A stretch of 8,986 nt of DNA from an uncultured Lachnospiraceae bacterium (GCA_948794795.1 CAQGLR010000072.1:1-8986); one strand, 5' to 3'; shown: positions 1 to 5,291, counted from the first letter of the stretch. The notes: generated by a model from the letters alone, not told the origin. Numbers and translations: made by a program.

Positions 1-95
1 GAATTGCCAGAGCCACATAATTTGTGCATTTTTTAATTTTCAAACACGCCCTAGTGCCATAAAAATTGTAGTATATTGCCGGATTTAGGATTTAT

Positions 96-124
96 TTGAC
101 ATTATATGTACTTTATAGTAGTAT
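96..124 (+). promoter_or_regulatory. Putative sigma-A promoter for the DUF457 gene
   Basis: A perfect -35 hexamer TTGACA (96-101) is followed, after a 17-base spacer, by TAGTAT (119-124), which matches four of six consensus -10 positions. The predicted transcription start is near 131, giving an untranslated leader of about 95 bases before the ATG at 227. The -10 lies between the arms of an inverted repeat, so the promoter could be under repressor control. The call is from sequence only. Bases 1-95 show nothing I can assign: no SD-linked start codon and no convincing terminator. Confidence 0.55.
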
Positions 125-133
125 AGGAGTACA
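107..133. promoter_or_regulatory. Inverted repeat spanning the -10 region (candidate operator)
   Basis: TGTACT (107-112) is mirrored by AGTACA (128-133), with the -10 hexamer at 119-124 between the arms. A dimeric repressor bound here would cover the promoter core. The TGTAC word occurs again at 157-161 and 180-184. No LexA-type box (CGAAC-N4-GTTCG) is visible, although the E. coli relative ydjM is LexA-regulated. The regulator is unknown; the XRE protein encoded downstream is one candidate by proximity only. Confidence 0.3.
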
Positions 134-157
134 TACATTCGGTAAGTTGCTATAGTT

Positions 158-184
158 GTACAAAAGTAATACATAATTTTGTAC
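158..184. repeat. 8-bp inverted repeat in the DUF457 leader
   Basis: GTACAAAA (158-165) and TTTTGTAC (177-184) are perfect inverted copies separated by 11 bases. They lie in the predicted 5' untranslated region. They could be a second operator dyad related to the TGTACT/AGTACA repeat upstream, or an RNA hairpin. An overlapping alternative pairing, AAAAGTA (162-168) with TACTTTT (182-188), is also possible, so the structure is ambiguous. Confidence 0.4.
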
Positions 185-201
185 TTTTATTTACGATATG
201 A

Positions 202-215
202 GCCGCTATAGCGGC
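202..215 (+). promoter_or_regulatory. GC-rich palindromic hairpin next to the ribosome site
   Basis: GCCGCTATAGCGGC is a perfect 14-base palindrome. As RNA it forms a five-pair GC stem with a four-base loop, and it ends only two bases before the GGAGG SD (218-222) of the gene at 227. Such a hairpin could restrict ribosome access or stabilise the 5' end of the message. No T-run follows, so it is not a terminator. Confidence 0.45.
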
Positions 216-226
216 ATGGAGGTACT

Positions 227-829
227 ATGCTTGGAAAAACCCATATGGCAGTTGGAATTGCACTGGCACTGGCTGTAACAAGGCCACAGTCTTTGCCAGA
301 GATTATACTGGCATCAGGAACAGGGGCTTTTGGGGCTTTAATTCCTGATATTGATATAAGGCCGTCAAAATTATATAAGTATGCTTACAGAGTAGCAGTA
401 TATGCTATTCCGTTTCTGCTGTTATTAGTTATAACAGATTTGATAACCCGTTCTGGCGTTATTAGCAGGATAATTTCTGCCAGTAGTATATCAGGTATTG
501 TGGCAGGTTTATTATTATTTACAATAATATGTGCTTTTGGAAAAGAACAGCCACACCGTTCATTTACACATTCTTTCCTGGCACTGGCATTGCTTTCGCT
601 GGCAGTCTGGATGGTATGCAAAGAACTTGTCCCATATTTTGCAACAGGGTTTTTATCCCATATTTTAGCAGACTTATTTAATAAGAAGAAAGTGCAGGTT
701 TTATATCCATTGTCTGGAGGAATATCTTTTGATATGTTTAGTGCAGGCGGAATGGCAAATGATATATTTTTTGCAGCAGGGTGCATAATTTCAGTAGCAG
801 AAGTAATTTCATTAAGCTTGTTTGCATAA
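227..829 (+). CDS. YdjM/DUF457-family membrane-bound metal-dependent hydrolase-like protein
   Basis: A 200-residue integral membrane protein of the LexA-binding/YdjM (DUF457) family. The biochemical role of the family is not established; it is usually annotated as a membrane-bound metal-dependent hydrolase. Family motifs are visible in order: an N-terminal His in GKTHM (H6), a PDID motif (40-43), HRSFTHS with H110 and H115, and GFLSHILAD with H145 and D149, followed by a VLYPLSGG segment (158-165) like the LLWP segment of E. coli YdjM. The conserved His/Asp residues suggest a metal site. Hydrophobic stretches at about 27-40, 57-71, 87-103, 116-130 and 179-199 are likely membrane segments. The start is supported by GGAGG at 218-222. 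It has its own predicted promoter and stands 103 bases upstream of the XRE gene. All motif residues are intact, so it appears functional. Confidence 0.85.
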   Translation: MLGKTHMAVGIALALAVTRPQSLPEIILASGTGAFGALIPDIDIRPSKLYKYAYRVAVYAIPFLLLLVITDLITRSGVISRIISASSISGIVAGLLLFTIICAFGKEQPHRSFTHSFLALALLSLAVWMVCKELVPYFATGFLSHILADLFNKKKVQVLYPLSGGISFDMFSAGGMANDIFFAAGCIISVAEVISLSLFA

Positions 830-836
830 ATGCAAC

Positions 837-865
837 CTGTAGTTTACATTTAGAACTTGTATAAT
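837..865 (+). promoter_or_regulatory. Possible promoter for the XRE gene
   Basis: A perfect -10 hexamer TATAAT sits at 860-865, in the 103-base gap after the DUF457 gene. The sequence 17 bases upstream (CTGTAG, 837-842) is a poor -35 match, and TTTACA (843-848) is too close to serve. A start near 872 would give a leader of about 60 bases. No clear terminator separates the two genes, so readthrough from the DUF457 promoter is also possible. Confidence 0.3.
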
Positions 866-932
866 GGTGGTCTTCCAAGCGGAAAACGGGTATTATTGGT
901 ATGGATAAAAAGTTAAGATTGGAGGATATACT

Positions 933-1490
933 ATGACATTAGGAGATAAATTATCAAAATTGCGGAAAGAAAATAACTGTACACAGGAACAGCTGGCAGA
1001 TGTCCTTGGAGTATCCAGGCAGTCAGTCAGCAAATGGGAAAGTAATATTACATATCCAGAAACAGATAAACTGGTCCGCATAAGTAAATTCTTTCATTGC
1101 ACAACAGACTATCTTCTTTTGGAAGAAGAGAAACCAGTTATAAGTAAAGAACATAAAAATTCTTCACATTATAATTTACCATCTGGCAAAATATTTATTG
1201 AGTCACCTCTTGTCAAAAAACTGGTTTCATGTTCTAAGGTAACAGCATCACCAGTAATTGCCCCTGCAAAAGAACAGCCAAAGTATTTGCTGCTTGGTGT
1301 TGATAAGACCACATTCTGGGGTGGACATACAATCCAGCTTGGATGGTATGAAACCGATGAAGATATCCAGAAGGAAATATCTGGTATTACATCTGCTATT
1401 AATGCAGGGGAAAGCTGTTATACTTTGAAATACAATGTTGAAGTTTATGAAAAAGCTTTTGATGTAGTAATGAAGAAAACAAAGGTTTAA
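933..1490 (+). CDS. XRE-family helix-turn-helix regulator with unassigned C-terminal region
   Basis: A 185-residue protein. Residues 1-62 are a classic Cro/C1-type (HTH_3) DNA-binding domain: LGDKLSKLRKENNCTQEQLA leads into the helix-turn-helix VLGVSRQSVSKWE (about 24-36), and YPETDKLVRISKFFHCTTDYLL completes the five-helix bundle. Residues 63-87 look like a polar linker. Residues 88-185 form a region I do not recognise, with a predicted beta-rich start (GKIFIESPLV), then KYLLLGVDKTTFWGGHT (117-133), QLGWYETDEDIQKEI (135-149) and a terminal beta/alpha stretch. It has no membrane segment, so it is presumably a cytosolic regulator with a ligand- or partner-sensing C-terminus. GGAGG at 921-925 supports the ATG at 933. 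Its target is unknown; plausible ones are its own operon, the DUF457 gene and the S10 promoter. No intrinsic terminator is evident after its stop. Confidence 0.85.
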   Translation: MTLGDKLSKLRKENNCTQEQLADVLGVSRQSVSKWESNITYPETDKLVRISKFFHCTTDYLLLEEEKPVISKEHKNSSHYNLPSGKIFIESPLVKKLVSCSKVTASPVIAPAKEQPKYLLLGVDKTTFWGGHTIQLGWYETDEDIQKEISGITSAINAGESCYTLKYNVEVYEKAFDVVMKKTKV

Positions 1491-1603
1491 GAAAGATATG
1501 TGATATATATTTTTGGATTTGAGTTTCCCAATTTCTTTAAACCCCACAAAGATTACATTATTCTGGCATTTTGTATAATTTTAAAATTTTTTTAAAAACC
1601 CCC
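1491..1603 (+). promoter_or_regulatory. AT-rich spacer with a weak upstream promoter candidate
   Basis: This is the first part of the 426-base gap before rpsJ. I see no credible gene in it. A possible promoter is ATTACA (1552-1557), 16 bases, TATAAT (1574-1579); the -10 is perfect and the -35 matches four of six positions. The stretch just upstream of the main S10 promoter is very A/T-rich with T and A runs (1580-1598), which resembles an UP element. A weak pairing of GGTTTAAGAAA (1484-1494) with 1532-1543 would span the XRE stop codon, but its loop is long and no T-run follows. Confidence 0.3.
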
Positions 1604-1632
1604 TTGCAAAAATTTAGAAAAAAGTGTATATT
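1604..1632 (+). promoter_or_regulatory. Main S10 operon promoter (predicted)
   Basis: TTGCAA (1604-1609) and TATATT (1627-1632) each differ from the sigma-A consensus at one or two positions and are separated by the ideal 17 bases. The predicted start is near 1638-1640, just before the structured leader begins. The A/T-rich flank at 1580-1600 could act as an UP element, as expected for a strongly expressed ribosomal protein operon. Confidence 0.7.
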
Positions 1633-1639
1633 ATTAAAT

Positions 1640-1916
1640 GCTGTGACATTGATAGCTGTGAAGCGTGAGGTTGCTGCCTGTGGAATATAAACATATGGCA
1701 GGTTTTCCGTGGAGCGAATGTCAAGTTAGGAAACTGGCGGCAAGTCACTGTACAATAGAATTTAAAGGGTACTTCTGTGTTGTATGTCCTATAAAGGGCA
1801 GGAACGGACACACCCGGATAAGTGTACAGTCACCACTTGTTGCGCTGGATTGGGCAGGCCTGGCAATATGCCAGAATAACAGCCTGTAAAAGTGCGAAAA
1901 GGAGGCGGCTTTTTTT
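1640..1916 (+). ncRNA. Structured 5' leader RNA of the S10 operon (candidate autoregulatory element)
   Basis: About 275 untranslated bases precede rpsJ. Helices I can pair by hand: GACATT (1645-1650) with AATGTC (1717-1722), enclosing CTGCC (1674-1678) with GGCAG (1697-1701); AGTT/AACT (1724-1727/1732-1735) with a four-base loop; a long helix joining 1737-1745 to 1835-1843 (nine pairs, two of them G-U) and 1747-1753 to 1824-1830 (seven perfect pairs); GGGT/ACCC, GTGT/ACAC and GTCC/GGAC nested inside it (1767-1815); and a distal hairpin CAGGC+CTGGC/GCCAG+GCCTG (1855-1864/1870-1886). The RNA ends beside the SD GGAGG (1901-1905). In E. coli, L4 controls its S10 operon through the leader, and Bacilli have L4 leaders. 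This RNA may serve the same role, but the ligand is inferred. I recall similar conserved sequence before rpsJ in other Clostridia and could not verify this. Confidence 0.7.
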
Positions 1917-2234
1917 ATGGCAACAAATGTAATGAGAATTACACTCAAGGCGTATGACCACAACCAGGTTGATCATGCTGCTGCAAAAATTATTGAAACA
2001 GTTAAGAAGACAGGAGCAAAGGTAAGTGGTCCTGTACCTCTTCCAACAAAGAAAGAGGTAGTAACAATTCTTCGTGCTGTGCATAAGTACAAAGATTCAA
2101 GAGAGCAGTTTGAGCAGAGGACACATAAAAGACTGATTGATGTCATTGCACCTACACAGAAGACCATAGAGGCTCTTACAAAGATGGAAATGCCATCAGG
2201 TGTAGCTGTAGTTCTCAAAATGAAAGAAAAGTAA
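1917..2234 (+). CDS. rpsJ: 30S ribosomal protein S10 (uS10, NusE)
   Basis: 105 residues, close to the usual 102-105. S10 sits in the head of the small subunit and, as NusE, pairs with NusB and contacts NusG in antitermination complexes. The family core PLPTKKEVVTILR (41-53) and the signature SREQFEQRTHKRLIDV (62-77) are intact; the PSGVAVVLKMK C-terminus is normal. The ATG at 1917 follows GGAGG (1901-1905) at an 11-base gap, slightly longer than elsewhere in this operon and filled by GCGGC and a seven-T run (1910-1916). It is the first gene after the long structured leader, so its SD is the natural target for leader-based control. A 148-base spacer, long for this junction, separates it from rplC. 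Confidence 0.97.
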   Translation: MATNVMRITLKAYDHNQVDHAAAKIIETVKKTGAKVSGPVPLPTKKEVVTILRAVHKYKDSREQFEQRTHKRLIDVIAPTQKTIEALTKMEMPSGVAVVLKMKEK

Positions 2235-2271
2235 TATTTAATTAAGTAGAAATCCTTAGGGTTTATATATA

Positions 2272-2300
2272 GCCATTTATATGGCACAGGTTTTTGTTTT
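2272..2300 (+). promoter_or_regulatory. Small hairpin plus T-rich tract between rpsJ and rplC
   Basis: GCCAT (2272-2276) and ATGGC (2281-2285) form a short stem with a four-base loop, followed five bases later by TTTTTGTTTT (2291-2300). The layout resembles a weak intrinsic terminator or attenuator. However, the stem is only five pairs and the T-tract is not adjacent, so strong termination inside this essential operon is unlikely. A pause or partial attenuation site is possible. Confidence 0.3.
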
Positions 2301-2331
2301 ACAGACTTGCACATTATAGACCATCTAGGAT

Positions 2332-2353
2332 GATTCCATATTAATATGGAATC
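2332..2353 (+). promoter_or_regulatory. Perfect 22-base palindrome upstream of rplC
   Basis: The arms GATTCCATATT (2332-2342) and AATATGGAATC (2343-2353) are exact reverse complements with no spacer. As RNA this is a nine-pair hairpin with a four-base loop, ending 14 bases before the rplC SD (AGGAGGT, 2368-2374). It could be an RNase processing site, a mRNA-stability element or a protein-binding hairpin. As DNA it could also be a dimeric binding site. It is the most regular of the hairpins in this operon. Confidence 0.6.
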
Positions 2354-2382
2354 CGCTGTAGATTAACAGGAGGTGCATTTTA

Positions 2383-3066
2383 ATGAAGAAAGCTATTTTA
2401 GCTACGAAAATCGGTATGACACAGATTTTCAATGACAATGGTGTATTAACACCTGTTACTGTACTCCAGGCAGGCCCATGTTATGTAACACAGGTAAAAA
2501 CTGTTGAAAACGATGGGTACAGCGCAGTACAGGTAGGTTTTGTTGACAAGAAAGATAAGGTCATTACAAAAGATGCCACAGGAAAAAAAGAAGTTAAAAG
2601 AATCCATGGTGTAAATAAACCATTACAGGGACATTTTGCAAAAGCTGGCGTTTCTGGAAAAAGATATCTGAAAGAATTTAAGTTTGAGGACGCTGAAGAG
2701 TACAAACCAGGCCAGGAAATCAAGGCAGACATCTTTACAGCAGGAGATAAGATTGATGCAACTGGAACATCTAAAGGTAAAGGTTTCCAGGGTGCTATTA
2801 AAAGACACGGGCTGCACAGGGGACCTATGGGACATGGTTCTAAGTTCCACAGGCATGCAGGTTCTAATGGTGCTTGTTCAGACCCAAGCCGTGTATTTAA
2901 AGGAAAGAAGATGCCTGGACAGATGGGTAATGTAAAAGTTACAGTCCAGAACCTTGAGGTAGTAAGGGTAGACGCAGATAAGAACTTAATCTTAGTTAAG
3001 GGCGCTGTACCTGGACCAAAGAAGGCTTGTGTAATAATTAAGGAAAGCGTTAAAGCTTGTAAATAA
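2383..3066 (+). CDS. rplC: 50S ribosomal protein L3 (uL3)
   Basis: 227 residues; typical bacterial L3 is about 205-212. L3 is one of the first proteins to bind 23S rRNA, and its central loop reaches the peptidyl transferase centre. The start MKKAILATKIGMTQIF (1-16) is standard. The signature SKGKGFQGAIKRHG (130-143) and the loop GPMGHGSKFHRHAGSNGACSDPSR (147-170) are intact, as are VFKGKKMPGQMG (171-182) and the VKGAVPGPKK end. The extra length lies at about residues 60-77 (VITKDATGKKEVKRIHG), where the Bacillus protein has only a few residues; the segment is lysine-rich and in frame. The rest of the fold looks complete, so this is probably a lineage insertion. AGGAGGT at 2368-2374 supports the ATG. 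The C-terminus contains a cysteine (KACK). Confidence 0.97.
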   Translation: MKKAILATKIGMTQIFNDNGVLTPVTVLQAGPCYVTQVKTVENDGYSAVQVGFVDKKDKVITKDATGKKEVKRIHGVNKPLQGHFAKAGVSGKRYLKEFKFEDAEEYKPGQEIKADIFTAGDKIDATGTSKGKGFQGAIKRHGLHRGPMGHGSKFHRHAGSNGACSDPSRVFKGKKMPGQMGNVKVTVQNLEVVRVDADKNLILVKGAVPGPKKACVIIKESVKACK

Positions 3067-3092
3067 TTCTTTTGGAAAGGAGGTATACACAG

Positions 3093-3716
3093 ATGGCTAA
3101 CGTATCTGTTTATAATATGGAAGGCAGCGAAGTGGACAAGATAGATTTAAATGATAAAGTATTCGCTGTTGAGGTAAATGAACATTTAATGCATATGGCT
3201 GTAACATTACAGCTCGCAAATAAGCGCCAGGGTACACAGAAGGCTAAAACACGCTCAGAAGTAAGTGGTGGTGGAAAGAAGCCTTGGCGCCAGAAGGGAA
3301 CAGGCCATGCAAGGCAGGGTTCTATCAGGGCTCCACAGTGGAAAGGCGGCGGAATAGTATTTGCTCCAACACCTAGAAGCTACTCATTTAAGATGAATAA
3401 AAAGGAAAAAGCAGGCGCTATGAAGTCTGCACTTACAAGCAGGGTGAACGAAGAGAAATTCCTTGTTATGGATTCACTTAAATTTGATGAGATTAAAACA
3501 AAGAAAATGGTAAATGTACTTGATGCATTAAAAGTAAAGAAGGCACTTGTAATCCTTGATGGTGAGGACAATGCAAATGTAGCACTTTCAACAAGGAATA
3601 TCAAGAATGTAAAGGCTGTTACAGCTAATGCAATCAATGTATATGATATCTTAAAATATGAGACTGTGATTATCACAAAGAATGCTGTATCCAAGATTGA
3701 GGAGGTGTACGCATAA
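3093..3716 (+). CDS. rplD: 50S ribosomal protein L4 (uL4)
   Basis: 207 residues, the usual length. L4 binds domain I of 23S rRNA and its long loop lines the exit tunnel. In E. coli, and by analogous leaders in Bacilli, it represses its own operon through the leader RNA. The tunnel loop is visible at about 59-87: GGGKKPWRQKGTGHARQGS, then IRAPQWKGGG. The key KKPWRQKGTG stretch, where macrolide-resistance changes arise, is unaltered. I chose the ATG at 3093, behind AGGAGG (3078-3083). An in-frame TTG at 3072 would add seven residues but overlaps the region of the SD itself. The stop overlaps the rplW start as TAATG, so coupling is likely. L4 is the first candidate ligand for the rpsJ leader. 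Confidence 0.97.
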   Translation: MANVSVYNMEGSEVDKIDLNDKVFAVEVNEHLMHMAVTLQLANKRQGTQKAKTRSEVSGGGKKPWRQKGTGHARQGSIRAPQWKGGGIVFAPTPRSYSFKMNKKEKAGAMKSALTSRVNEEKFLVMDSLKFDEIKTKKMVNVLDALKVKKALVILDGEDNANVALSTRNIKNVKAVTANAINVYDILKYETVIITKNAVSKIEEVYA

Positions 3717-4015
3717 TGGCAGATTTAAAGTATTATGATATTATCCTTAAGCCAGTTATTACTGAGAAATCAATGGCTGCTATGGAAGAGAAAAAGTACA
3801 CTTTCATTGTACACACTGATGCAACAAAGAACCAGATAAAAGAAGCTGTTGAGAAGCTCTTTGAAGGAACAAAGGTTGAGAAAGTCAACACAATGAACCT
3901 TGAAGGAAAGACACGCCGCCGTGGACGCACATCAGGCAAGACTGCTAAGTCTAAGAAGGCTATTGTCAAGCTTACACAGGACAGTAAAGAAATTGAAATT
4001 TTTGAAGGGCTTTAA
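3716..4015 (+). CDS. rplW: 50S ribosomal protein L23 (uL23)
   Basis: 99 residues, normal for bacterial L23. It sits at the exit of the polypeptide tunnel and is the docking protein for trigger factor and signal recognition particle. Typical features are the N-terminal YDIILKPVITEKS (7-19), the KYTFIVHTDATKNQIKEAVEKLF core (27-49) and the basic extended loop GKTRRRGRTSGKTAKSKKA (64-82) that inserts into rRNA. The ATG at 3716 shares its A with the rplD stop codon (TAATG), and the SD GGAGGTG (3701-3707) lies within the rplD coding sequence. Translation is therefore probably coupled to rplD. An 82-base spacer with a hairpin separates it from rplB. Confidence 0.97.
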   Translation: MADLKYYDIILKPVITEKSMAAMEEKKYTFIVHTDATKNQIKEAVEKLFEGTKVEKVNTMNLEGKTRRRGRTSGKTAKSKKAIVKLTQDSKEIEIFEGL

Positions 4016-4040
4016 TCCAGGTACTGGCAAAAGCTTGTAA

Positions 4041-4064
4041 CCGTATGGAAAACCTATCATACGG
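4041..4064 (+). promoter_or_regulatory. Intergenic hairpin before rplB
   Basis: CCGTATG (4041-4047) pairs perfectly with CATACGG (4058-4064) around a ten-base loop. It lies between rplW and rplB, ending 20 bases before the rplB SD (AGGAG, 4085-4089). No T-run follows, so it is not a terminator. It may be a processing or stability element. Confidence 0.5.
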
Positions 4065-4097
4065 ATTGTTTATATAGATTTGAAAGGAGAAAATGTC

Positions 4098-4943
4098 ATG
4101 GGAATTAAAACATTTAACCCATATACACCTTCCAGAAGACACATGACAGTTGCTGACAGGTCTGAAATTACAGCAGATAAGCCAGAGAAGTCACTTACAG
4201 TGTCATTAAAGAAGAATTCCGGCCGTAATAACCAGGGTAAAATTACTGTAAGGCATCATGGCGGCGGTTCAAGAAGAAAATATAGAATTATAGATTTTAA
4301 GAGAAATAAAGATGGTATTCCTGCAACAGTAAAGACTATTGAGTATGACCCAAACAGGACAGCCAATATTGCACTTATTGCATATGTTGATGGACAGAAG
4401 GCTTATATCCTTGCTCCAGAAGGACTTAAAGTAGGACAGAAGATTATGAACGGTCCTGAGGCAGAGATTGAAACAGGAAACTGTCTTCCACTTGAAAATA
4501 TCCCTGTTGGTACACAAATCCACAATATTGAGCTGCAGCCAGGCAAAGGCGGACAGCTTGTACGTGCTGCTGGAAATGCTGCACAGCTTATGGCTAAAGA
4601 GGGCAAGTATGCAACACTCAGGCTTCCTTCTGGTGAAATGAGGATGGTTCCAATTAAATGCCGTGCTACAGTTGGTGTAATCGGTAATGGCGAACATGCA
4701 CTTGTAAACATTGGTAAGGCAGGACGTAAACGCCATATGGGCATCAGGCCTACAGTACGTGGTTCTGTTATGAACCCTAATGACCATCCACATGGTGGTG
4801 GTGAAGGTAAGACAAGTGTAGGACGTCCAGGACCATGTACTCCTTGGGGCAAACCTGCTCTTGGCTTAAAGACACGCAAGAAGAATAAGCAGTCAAATAA
4901 GATGATAATAAGAAGAAGGGATGGCAAAGCCTTAGCAAAATAA
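4098..4943 (+). CDS. rplB: 50S ribosomal protein L2 (uL2)
   Basis: 281 residues, within the usual 273-281. L2 is a primary 23S rRNA binder needed for subunit association and peptidyl transferase activity. The N-terminus MGIKTFNPYTPSRRHMT is standard. The OB-fold/SH3 core is followed by KGGQLVRAAGNAAQLMA (150-166) and the signature VMNPNDHPHGGGEGK (224-238). H230 corresponds to the functionally important His229 of E. coli, and the GRPGPCTPWGKPALG motif (242-256) is intact. The ATG at 4098 sits eight bases after AGGAG (4085-4089). An upstream in-frame TTG at 4080 lies before the SD and is not a plausible start. The basic C-terminal tail is complete. Confidence 0.97.
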   Translation: MGIKTFNPYTPSRRHMTVADRSEITADKPEKSLTVSLKKNSGRNNQGKITVRHHGGGSRRKYRIIDFKRNKDGIPATVKTIEYDPNRTANIALIAYVDGQKAYILAPEGLKVGQKIMNGPEAEIETGNCLPLENIPVGTQIHNIELQPGKGGQLVRAAGNAAQLMAKEGKYATLRLPSGEMRMVPIKCRATVGVIGNGEHALVNIGKAGRKRHMGIRPTVRGSVMNPNDHPHGGGEGKTSVGRPGPCTPWGKPALGLKTRKKNKQSNKMIIRRRDGKALAK

Positions 4944-4980
4944 ATTATTGCTGGTTTTGTAGCATTGAGAGTTGTATTTG

Positions 4981-5003
4981 GCCGGTGATATAAATATACC
5001 GGC
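4981..5003 (+). promoter_or_regulatory. Intergenic hairpin before rpsS
   Basis: GCCGGT (4981-4986) pairs with ACCGGC (4998-5003). The stem can extend by ATA/TAT if G4987 is bulged, closing on a TAAA loop. It ends five bases before the rpsS SD (GGAGG, 5009-5013), close enough to affect ribosome loading. No T-run follows. Confidence 0.5.
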
Positions 5004-5018
5004 AGAATGGAGGATATA

Positions 5019-5291
5019 ATGTCACGTTCATTAAAGAAAGGACCTTTTGCTGATGCAAGCCTTCTTAAAAAGGTAGATGCCCAGGTTGCGTCAGGCGATA
5101 AGCAGGTTATAAAGACATGGTCACGCCGTTCTACCATTTTCCCATCATTCGTAGGACTGACATTTGCAGTACATGATGGAAGAAAACATGTGCCTGTATA
5201 TGTAACAGAGGATATGGTTGGACACAAGCTTGGTGAGTTCGTTGCAACAAGGACTTACAGAGGCCATGGAAAAGACGAGAAGAAACGTTAA
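5019..5291 (+). CDS. rpsS: 30S ribosomal protein S19 (uS19)
   Basis: 90 residues; the family is usually 90-93. S19 sits in the small-subunit head, pairs with S13 and contacts the A-site finger of the large subunit. The sequence begins with the standard MSRSLKKGPF, followed by IKTWSRRSTIFPSFVGLTFAV (31-51, split here across the core), the VHDGRKHVPVYVTEDMVGHKLGEF region (51-74) and the TRTYRGH end (78-83). The start at 5019 is chosen because GGAGG (5009-5013) is immediately upstream. An in-frame ATG at 5007 overlaps that SD and would add four residues absent from the family. Confidence 0.96.
   Translation: MSRSLKKGPFADASLLKKVDAQVASGDKQVIKTWSRRSTIFPSFVGLTFAVHDGRKHVPVYVTEDMVGHKLGEFVATRTYRGHGKDEKKR

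Noticed and set aside
13..34. Possible terminator of an upstream gene (CACA/TGTG followed by Ts)
   Set aside because: Only four pairs can form, too weak to call, and no upstream gene is visible.
385..786. Minus-strand open frame opposite the DUF457 gene
   Set aside because: The plus strand encodes a protein with intact family motifs and a good SD; the antisense reading has neither.
1484..1543. Possible terminator after the XRE gene
   Set aside because: GGTTTAAGAAA can pair with 1532-1543, but the loop is about 37 bases, the stem is AT-rich and no T-run follows.
3072..3092. N-terminal extension of L4 from a TTG
   Set aside because: The TTG lies before and reads through the SD; the ATG at 3093 gives the family N-terminus.
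3267..3353. Macrolide-resistance changes in the L4 tunnel loop (also checked in the L22 hairpin)
   Set aside because: Both tunnel loops read as intact consensus-like sequence; no deletion or insertion is visible.
4269..4793. Minus-strand open frame of 174 codons within rplB
   Set aside because: Fully antisense to conserved L2 coding sequence, with low-complexity Cys/Asn-rich content and no family resemblance.
4403..5227. Long minus-strand open frame of 274 codons opposite rplB and rpsS
   Set aside because: It is the complement of two unmistakable ribosomal protein genes, crosses their intergenic hairpin and has no supporting SD. It reflects codon composition of the real genes.
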